A stretch of DNA of 64,000 bases from Hymenoscyphus infarciens. Lineage: Eukaryota; Ascomycota; Leotiomycetes; Helotiales; Helotiaceae. Where the stretch lies: positions 1-64,000 of the forward strand of contig LLCB01000135.1 of assembly GCA_001414345.1 (NCBI GenBank). Direction: 5' to 3'. The translations under genes and the position numbers were made by a program. This document shows positions 55,655 to 64,000 of the stretch, one piece after another; position 1 is the stretch's first letter; every line of letters begins with the position of its first letter. Under the pieces are notes generated by a model that was not told the origin of the DNA, did no database searches, and saw nothing but the letters and a program-made list of their open reading frames with translations.

Positions 55655-56045
55655 TCTTTTAATATGTATACTACTAATAAAGATATAATATATATATATA
55701 TACATATTATAATATATACTAACGTTTAGCTAGCATAAATTATAGTATACACTTTTACTTAAACTTCCTTTAAATGTATATATTAAAATATATACTACTA
55801 AAGTTGAATAATATACTCTTTTAACCTCTTGATCTTCAACTTATATATATATCTTTTCTCCTATACTACTATTACTACTATAACTACTAGGTAGAGTTAA
55901 CGAAATATATACTAAAAGATATATACGAGCTAAACGATATAGAATATATTCAAGGTTAAACGTATAATATAAAAAGATATATATAAGTACCTTTTAACCC
56001 TGTACTCATGCACAAATCTCATATATCTAAATTAAATTATATGCA
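55655..56045. mobile_element. RIP-degraded AT-rich relic
   Basis: About 0.4 kb of TATA-rich sequence directly upstream of the broken transporter gene; no coding or terminal motifs are readable. Confidence 0.6.
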
Positions 56046-56189
56046 TTCCAAGCATGCCCTAAACAGATTTCGGGGGCGCATTCAAATAGCAGTTTTTGTT
56101 TCATCTCTTCGACTCACAACTTTTCCCCTCTTAAGACTGCACATCATCGCTTTGTTACTCTGTAGCTAGTCAGAACGGCTTCATCATCA

Positions 56190-58196
56190 ATGAGTCTGTC
56201 TCCTCTCACGTTCATTAATCACCATGATTCAGAATCCATAGTCCTTTCTCCAGCGGCACCAGTCAATCAGGCTGCAATCGCTCCTTCTACCTACCTCGTC
56301 AACCGCCCCGCAGTCAAACACAGCCCAGAATGCCATCACACTCCCAGTCGGAGATGGAGGCGAATCTGGAGACGAGGCCAGCAGACCAAAGCTCCAAATT
56401 GCAGTCATCATGTCTTCACTTTACGCATGCGTCTTCGTAGCTGGAATTGATATTACGATCATTTCGACACCTCTACCTGTCATATCCCACGAATTCAAAT
56501 CTGCGACTGGTTACCAATGGATTGGTAGTGCGTATGTTCTCGGAAGTACAGCAAGTACCCCATCATGGGGCAAAGTCTCGGATATTTGGGGGGCGAAAAT
56601 TAATGCTATTGCTTTGCTGGAAGTCTGATGTGTGCCATCGGAACCAATTTTACCGTTTTTCTTACGGGACGTTCTGTTCAAGAGATTAGGACAGCTAGGT
56701 TGCCCACGTTGGTCGATATTGCTATTAGTGATTTGTTCTCTATGAGAGATCGGAGTTTGTATTTTGGTTTGACCTCAATTGTATGGGCTCTTGCATCGGG
56801 TGTAGGTCCGGTCCTTGGTGGGGTATTCTTTCAAGAGCTATCGTGAGTATCGAGTATTTCTCACTTGCAATATTCAGCCCTTGTTTTCGCTCGAGATGAT
56901 CTGGTTAATCCTGATCAATCGCTGTTTTGCAGATGGAGGTGGTGCTTCTGGATTAATTGTATGATATTCCACCTCGATCTCACCCTTACCCTATTTCTAA
57001 CCAAATACAGTACCTATTTCAGCCATTGTCTTTATCTTCTTGGTTTTCACCATGCCCAAGGACAACCCGGGGACTTCCATATGGGCAGGTCTAAAGTCCA
57101 TAGATTGGTCAGGTAGCATACTCATTATAGGAAGTACTCTCATGCTCCTCCTCGGTTTGAATTTCGGAGGCGTCACGTTCGCCTGGTCATCAGCTACCGT
57201 CATAAACCTCATTGTATTCGGAGTCATCGCAGGCTTTCTGTTCACGATTAATGAATGGAAAAGAGTCAAGTCTCCAGTGATTCCACCTCAACTCTTTCAA
57301 GACAGAGCGGTATTGGCTTCTTTTGCTCTCTGCTTTTGTCAGAGTTACAATATGATAAGGGTTGCTTATTATCTCCCTCTATATTTTCAAGCTGTTTTGG
57401 GAGCTGGTCCGCTTTTGTCGGGGGTGTATCTTTTGCCAATTATTATCGCTGATACTGCTGTTGCTGCTGCCGTTGGGGTGTATATCCAGAGGACTGGGAA
57501 GTATATCATGCCAGTTTACCTAGGACTTGGGTTGATGGCTCTCGGAACTGGACTTCTCATAAATCTCGATGTGGAACCTAACTGGACGAGAATTGTTATG
57601 TTGCAGCTGGAGTCGGCATGAATTTTGAAGGTCCTCTCTTGCTTTGCAGGCTAGCATCGATACGAAAGACGTGGCTACTGCTACAGCCACGATGGGATTT
57701 ACACGTATGCTTGCAGCAGCCATTTCAGCAATAATTGGAGGAGTCCTGTTCCAGAACCAAATGGCGATGGACTTTGCAATTTTGTTTGTTGGGTTGGGTC
57801 CAGAGATTGCAAGTCTCCTTGCTGGAGGTGTGGCGACTGCAAATGTCGATGTGATGAAGCTTTTAGCGCCTGATCAGCAGATTATTGCAAAAGGAGCTTA
57901 TAATAGCTCCATGAGGACGATGTAGATTATGGTATACCCCTCTCATAGTCTGTGATTTCGTTTTACTAAAGATTCATTCTTAGTATCTAGCTTTCGCTAT
58001 CCTCGCCTTCCTTTCAGGGTTCTTCATTGCGGTTCATCCGTTAAGTAAGGAGCTTCAACCTGCACAGCTTGGGCTTGTTAATGTTGAGATGGTTTCTGGC
58101 AGACAAGGAGATGGAGAAGAGTTAGACGTTGTGGAAGCAGAAACCATGGGGGATGAAGCAACAATCGCGGAGGGAAGAGATGGAAGAGGAGTTTGA
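56190..58196 (+). pseudogene. Broken DHA2-type (14-TMS) MFS drug transporter
   Basis: Fragments of one MFS protein lie in order but in shifting frames. An N-terminal hydrophilic part (GDGGESGDEASRPKLQIAVI) runs into SSLYACVFVAGIDITIISTP and GYQWIGSAYVLGSTASTPSW, with a stop at ALLEV (56628). Then come TNFTVFLTGRSVQEIRTARL, DRSLYFGLTSIVWALASGVG, the long central block 57040-57621 and, after another break at VMLQLESA-stop (57621), DTKDVATATATMGFTRMLAA. It ends with a cytosolic tail (about 58020-58196). At 57605-57650 the expected LVAGVGMNFEGPLLALQAS can be seen split by small deletions, which points to decay rather than introns. Genuine introns may exist at about 56842-57008 and 57930-57985. 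Motif C (GPVLGG) of drug/H+ antiporters is present. The locus is flanked by transposon relics on both sides. Confidence 0.75.
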
Positions 58197-58275
58197 TGGG
58201 ACAATGATTCAAACAGGTGATTATGTTTCTCCAGTTTCCCATTGAAATGGGGTAAACTTGGTGTTAGGGCTTAAA

Positions 58276-58779
58276 ACAGTGAGTTGCGAGTTAAGCTTGA
58301 ATTTGCCCACTTTTTTGTAATCCGAGCTTTTTTTTATTAAGGCTTTCTCTCTCTTTTCTTCAGAAGATAGATAATAAAAGTACTCTAAAAGGGACGAGGC
58401 CTAGCTAGAAAGAAGTGCTATGTATAATTATCTCTCTTCTATAGTACTTATTAATTTTAAAGTAAGTATAATAAAAGTAAACTAAAAGATAGATAATTCT
58501 TAAAATAGCCCCTTTTCTTAAAAAAATGAAGAAATTTTTTCGCTACCTCGATAGGCTGTGCCAAGACCCTATAAAAATCAAGATAGATTTTAAAGAGTCT
58601 GTTTCTGTCCTATAAAGTTTATAGAGTATAAGAAGAGATTTAAGTCTCTTCTTTCCTATTCTTATAAATTATATATTATGTGTTATTAGTTCAAAGGTAA
58701 AGGAGTACCTAAAAAGGGAGGAATCAAAGAATTTCTCAAAAAGCTCGGATTACAAAAAAAGTGGGTAACAACTCACGGT
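58276..58779. mobile_element. Terminal-inverted-repeat element (MITE-like), about 504 bp
   Basis: The left end (ACAGTGAGTTG..CCCACTTTTTT, then GTAATCCGAGCTTTTT) is mirrored at the right end (AAAAAGCTCGGATTAC, then AAAAAAAGTGGGTAACAACT and CACGGT). The left arm carries a 16 bp insertion between its two blocks. The interior is AT-rich with no transposase ORF, so this is a non-autonomous DNA element. Target duplication is unclear. It sits 80 bp after the transporter pseudogene. Confidence 0.75.
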
Positions 58780-58951
58780 ACTTTTATATATTATTCGAAA
58801 AAGATTGTTCGAGAAACTTAAAGAACAATACTTAGCATTATACGAGATCTAGGAGAAGCATAAGAAATTAGGTGTTCGTAGATCATTGTTCACTTCACTC
58901 CTAACTAGGAAATATTATTGTTATGTATTGCAGGTACAAGGTCAAGGGAAG

Positions 58952-59108
58952 TGTTACAGGTATTCAAAAGTGTAGGGTGGAGAATTAGGTATTGATTGCT
59001 ATAAGAAGAGAACTATCTACTATGCGTAGGAGAGAGTATAAGTACTCTAAGAGTAAGCTAACCCTAATTAGGTAGCTATTATAAGAGTAAATATCTAATA
59101 TAATAATA
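58952..59108 (-). repeat. Putative 3' LTR of the copia element
   Basis: On the plus strand it begins TGTTACAGG and ends AATAATA, that is TGTTA..TAAYA with one RIP-type change. It lies directly beyond the polypurine-like GGGGTA. Its partner LTR is outside the window, so the boundaries are tentative. Confidence 0.45.
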
Positions 59109-62100
59109 TACCCCTTATTCGAGATTTAGTCTCTAAACTAGTTATCTTATATAACTCTACCTATTCTTAACTTTTAACTTTCTTAAATAGGCAACTTTAT
59201 AAGCTATAATAGCTTTATAAACTCCTTATACTTATTATCTCTTAATATCTTAGTTAGTCTATCCGCTAGTATCTCGCTTATAAGTATATAGTATAATTCT
59301 ATAATGCTCTCTTTTACTCTTTTATATACGAATTATTACTTATATATGAAGTGCTTTATACGTTAATATAATTTAGGATTTTCTATAATTTATATAGCTC
59401 TATAGTAATTACTTCTTACTTAAACTTATAAGGCGTTCTTACTTTTATACTCTAATTCTGAGAGTAAGAACCGTACTTATATAACCTCCTTTACTAATTT
59501 AGTAATACTATAGTATTCTAATTCAAACGAGTATAGTATAGTACGTAATTGTTTCTAGGATTGATAAGTAATAATACCCCTTCCTAAAAAGAAGGTATAT
59601 CTAGAAGTCGATTTACTAATATATAGGTAATTCGTATAACTAGTATTAGTATATGCTTCTAGTTCTTTTAGATCTAGTCCTTTATATATAATATACTAAT
59701 TCTTTATTCCTTAGAAATATTATAATAAGTGTTTTATAACTTAAATATACTACTACAAAGGATTAACTAAAAACTTTAATAATACTAATATTATATATAA
59801 TATATCTAGCTGAGTAAGGACAGCTATATAATTAGCTAATCCTACTATTAATTAGTACTTCTTTATACTCTCTTAAGAGGCTTATTCTATATTTAGTACT
59901 ATAAAGTTTATATGTTTAAGGTTTAAAGGAGTTATAACTAGATTATAGTCTTCTATACTAAAGCGTTTAAGGATCTTTAAGATATAGGTATTTTAATAAA
60001 GATATAGCTTTTTATTTTCTCTATTATATAAAATACGTACTTTAAGAAAATATCTAGCTAGACTAAGGTCCTCTATCTAAAACTTTGTATAAAGGTTAGT
60101 TTTAACTTTGTTAATATACTGCTTTTCGCCTATTATTAAGAAGTTATCTATATATATATAAATAACGACTCTTATAGCTTTATTTTAGTATATATAATAA
60201 TTAGCTACTAAGGGCTTAAATCCTATCTCTTTAAGTGTCTTATGTAATTTGTTTTATTATAGTTAAGAGGATTATTTAAGACTATATAAGGACTTATTTA
60301 ATTTAGCTATATATTCTTTAGGATTATATATAATACTATCCTTAGTATATCTTAGAGGTATGTTATAGTAAACTTCTCTATTAATCTTACTATTTAGAAA
60401 GGTAGTAATAGTATCTATCTATTCGACTTTAAGATTATATATTATAGTAAGAGCTAAAATAATCCTCTAAGAGCTCGTCTTATATACTCTTATAAAAGTA
60501 TAGTAATAATCGACTCTATATTCTTACTCGAAGCTACGTACTACTTATCTTATCTTAAACTTTAAGATAACTAAATTAGTATCTCTTTTAGTATAATAAA
60601 TAAATTTAGTAGTAAGTACTCTTTAGCCTTCTAATACTAACTTTTACTTAATTAGTATCTAAGTCTTTTTATATATAAGCGACTCTATCTCTATTCTTAT
60701 AGTATATCTCTACTCTTTAGAGTTTTTACTATTTAAGGCTTTAATTAAAGTCTATAGATTATTAGAAATTTAACTACTCTTATGTTTAATAGTAGTATAT
60801 ACTTATCTAGTAGCGAGCTTTATAAGAGACTTAATTTCCTTTAAAGTTATCTTCTTCTTTACTAAATTTATAGTAATATTTAGATTAACCTTCTTAGTAT
60901 AATCCTAATAAGTATTAATACGTTTACTTAGTAGAATAGTAGGATATACCTTTTAAGGTTATTAAATAGGTTTATTAACTTTATTATTAATAGAAACTTT
61001 ATTAAGAACTTTATTATATTTATTATAATCTAAATTAGTTAAGCTAGGTTTATTAATATTAAGATTAAGAGTAAAATTATTAAAGTTTATACTCTTATCT
61101 AAAGTAATAGAAACTAGGATCTTATTATTAAGATTACTACCCCTAGATCTAGGTTCTAAGAGACTATGTCTACTAATATACTCTCCTTTATTAAATCTTA
61201 TATCTAAGAATCTTATAACTCTTTATAATTCTAGTACCTAAATTCACTAAATATACGAACCTTCATAACTAACTAATATGCTTTTCTAAGCATATATAGT
61301 AAGCTTTTTACTTATAACTCTATTCTATATTAGAATATAGATAAAAGCCTTATACTCTAATACTTTTAGATTTGATATATCTAGTATATTATTCTTATCT
61401 AGATAGAATTTGTCTAGAAACTTTTAGTAAAAGGTCTTACTATTAACTATACTATTAGTAGTAATATTATATATTTAGATTAGTATAAGTAGTACTTCTT
61501 TCTAGAGAAACTTAGAGATCTCTTAGTTAATTACTATAGATTAGAGTCTTTTAATAAGAGTATAGATTACGTGCTTAGAAACCCTATCCTACTTAGGTAA
61601 TCTTAGAGTAGTAATCTCAAGCTTTATTCTAAGGTTTTTAGTATACTTCTAGATATCTTTAATTATAAATTCCTTTCCTTTATCTAGCTTAAATATCTTA
61701 ATTTAACAGCTATATTAGGTATATATCAATTGCTTAAAAGCTTGAAGATGTTTCTATACTTCTCCTTTTATCTTTAAGAGGTATCTCTATTACTTCTTTA
61801 AACATTTATTAGTTAAGATTATAGTATACTCTATACTATTATATATTAGAGGCTTAATTCGTATTATATTACTAAATATACGTCTAAAGACTTCTTAGCT
61901 TTTATACTTTAAATTAATAGCTTTTAGCTTATACTATATTAGCTTTCTAAGCTTATATAGAGTATATACGATTTTACCTTCTTAAGGTTCTAGATACTCT
62001 TTAAATTCTATACCTTTTACTAATTTAGAAGTCTTTTATATATTATTAAGACTAAGATATTTAAAGCGATAATACTATATTATTAGCAAAGGGATTTTAA

Positions 62101-64000
62101 CTTTTTAAAGTACTACTAGGTAAGCTATAACTATAGTTAATACTAACTCTTGCTTAAAATTTCCTAGCTTCTTATTAGTTAAAATAAGAAAGCTAGCCTT
62201 CTTATTAGTTAAGAAGATCTTAGTATTAGTACTTATATTACTTTTAATAATAGTATTATTACTGTCTTAAGAAACTATAGAAGTTAGTCTCTTATTAAGG
62301 TTAAGGTTATATTTAATAACCTTAACGTCTTACTTTTTGCTTAAATATATCTTTAAGTCTTTAGAGAAGAGATAATTATTTAGTATCTTTAGAAGATAGT
62401 AATTATTATTTAAAAGAGAGAAGATATGCCTAGATTTAGTAAGCTATAATTTATACTTATTAATAGCACTCCTAGTATCTATAAAGATACGTCTATTAAA
62501 GAGGTTTATACTACCTTCTAAGATATATAAATAATTCTTTAATTTAATATAGTAATAATCGTCCTTACCTTAGCTAGTACGTAATTAGAGTACTATTATA
62601 CTAATTCCTTGAATAGAGGCTATACTGCTAACTATTATAATAGTATCTAAATTCTCTTCTTAGAAGTCTTTTTAAAAGTAATAGCGATTATATATAATAT
62701 ATAAGTCGGCGCTAGTATTATTTCTAAATCTCTTTTTCTAAGGTTTAGACTTTTATAAGAATACTATAATTACGTTAGTATCTAATTTAAGACTATATAC
62801 TATATATAAGCCTATATATCTAAAAGCACTTTCTATATTCTTAGTATTATTATTAAAGGTATTCTTAAGCTTAGTATTCTTATTCTTTAAAGAATTACTC
62901 CTCTTTTTACCTTTCTTTTTTAGGTCTTATTTAGTCTACTTCTTACCTTAAAAGGCTTCTTACTTTTCCTTCTTTTCCTTATTTTTTAGAAAGGAAAAGT
63001 ATAAATTAGAGTTATATCTATTAGACGTATAATAAGAGTAATTCTTATTCTCTTTACTATTATTACCTTTTAGGTATTATTACTATTATTAAAGCTTTAT
63101 ACTCTTAAAAAGGGCTTTACTTTTAGTAGTCTCTTTAATATAAGCTTTATCTATAATATTAATAATTAAGCAATTAAGGTCTAGTAGATTAGAACCTTAA
63201 AGATCTATATACTTAGCTATAGACTATTAAGGAAAGGACTATATTAATCCTTTAATAAAAAGAGTAGTATACCACTTCTTAATATCTATTAATTTAAGAT
63301 CTTCAAGCTTATGCTTTATATTTAAGAAGTAACTAACGTACTTCTTAAGATTATTATGTCTTTTATATTTATAGTTAATATAATTACTAATTATATTATA
63401 TATAAGTACTTCTCCTTTTCTAGAGTACTTTCTTTTAAAAGTATCTTATATACCTTTTATAGTATAGATGCTCTTAATAACTTTAGCGAGGAGAGCTTTA
63501 ATATTATTTATAATTATAGAGTAGTATCTAGTCTCTCTTTTATCTTAAAGGTTCTATAACTTTACGTTATCTATAGTTTCCTCTTCTTATATAGTAAATA
63601 TTAATTTAACCTTCTTTAATAGCTGAATATTCCCTTTAAGGTAGACTTTTAATTTATATTAACATATAAGCCTTATTATCTCTTCCTTTTATAATAAGTA
63701 ATTACTTTTACCTTTTAGGTGTAATCTTAATAGGAGCTAAGGAGTACTATAATAGCTTAAATTTAGTAGGTCTAATATATTATTAGTACTAGTAAATATT
63801 AATCTAGAGAGTAGTAGCAGAGAAGCTCTTAATCTATTACTATTTAAGCTATTATTTTCTATACTTCTTAATTCTAATCCTTTTAATAGTAATTTCGATT
63901 TATTACTAGGACCTTCTAGATTATTATAAGGAGACTTTAAGAGCGATTCCTTAATTAGTAATCCTTTTATTAGTAAAAGTTGCTCTAGAACCTATATAAG
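58952..64000 (-). mobile_element. RIP-mutated Ty1/copia LTR retrotransposon, 3' part (truncated by window edge)
   Basis: About 5 kb of AT-rich, stop-filled sequence, read on the minus strand. At about 60130-60180 the frame gives IYIDNFLIIG, a RIP-altered copy of the copia reverse-transcriptase catalytic motif YVDDxLI. At about 59790-59850 it gives LANYIAVLTQLDI, matching the copia block before RNase H (LMYLAxxTRPDI). A purine run (GGGG near 59111-59114 on the minus strand) borders a putative LTR at 58952-59108. Gag and the 5' LTR should lie at or beyond 64000. Stops and loss of W/R/Q/G codons leave no functional protein. Confidence 0.8.

Noticed and set aside
1..64000. CRISPR arrays, bacterial operons, ribosome binding sites or a secondary-metabolite core enzyme
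   Set aside because: The DNA is eukaryotic. The regular repeats seen are minisatellites without spacer structure. No PKS, NRPS or terpene synthase motif was found, so no biosynthetic cluster is claimed.

Overview
The window looks like nuclear DNA of a filamentous ascomycete (Pezizomycotina). Genes carry short introns of about 47-75 bp with GT..AG ends. Families such as fungal-type MET10, FMP52, KAR5 and DUG2 are present. The transposon tracts are extremely AT-rich, carry C/G-to-T/A transitions and are riddled with stops, as expected from repeat-induced point mutation (RIP). A Leotiomycete such as a Botrytis/Sclerotinia relative is my guess from general impression only; no sequence search was possible.

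Layout. 1-3580: AT-rich RIP relic into which a 2.57 kb non-autonomous LTR element inserted (317 bp LTRs, perfect 5 bp target duplication). 3580-4848: nothing firm. 4849-17876: conserved housekeeping genes: BFR2 (ribosome biogenesis) divergent from IND1 (mitochondrial Fe-S/complex I assembly), then KAR5 (nuclear fusion), MET10 (sulfite reductase flavoprotein) and FMP52 (mitochondrial NAD(P)-binding protein). 17877-20459: gene-poor, with a second RIP block. 20460-31716: a coiled-coil protein, an SMP-30-like lactonase, an alpha/beta hydrolase, a decayed 2EXR-type gene, a kinase-like protein lacking DFG, and a small secreted cysteine protein behind a striking tandem-repeat promoter. 32959-40766: an FMN split-barrel/ferredoxin-reductase fusion, an SDR and a TAPT1-family ER membrane protein. 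41356-47556: an unknown six-exon gene with three microexons, and DUG2 (glutathione degradation) whose first intron carries a minisatellite. 48052-49134: an intronless protein with three C-terminal HFH-x9-C-x4-C repeats that I do not recognise. 49135-53037: gene desert. 53038-54084: an EEP-family nuclease/phosphodiesterase. 54085-64000: repeats, a broken DHA2-type MFS transporter, a terminal-inverted-repeat element, and the 3' part of a RIP-mutated Ty1/copia retrotransposon on the minus strand that runs off the right edge.

MET10 (sulfur assimilation) and DUG2 (glutathione turnover) both touch sulfur/cysteine metabolism, and a CACGTGAC box lies in the MET10/FMP52 intergenic region, but nothing else suggests a cluster. 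The genes otherwise read as independent loci. The most novel-looking items are the HFH/CxxxxC repeat protein, the paired TGACGTA promoter array in front of the secreted protein, the microexon-rich unknown gene, and the complete short LTR element. Exon boundaries were built by hand from reading-frame continuity and splice consensus, so they are predictions.
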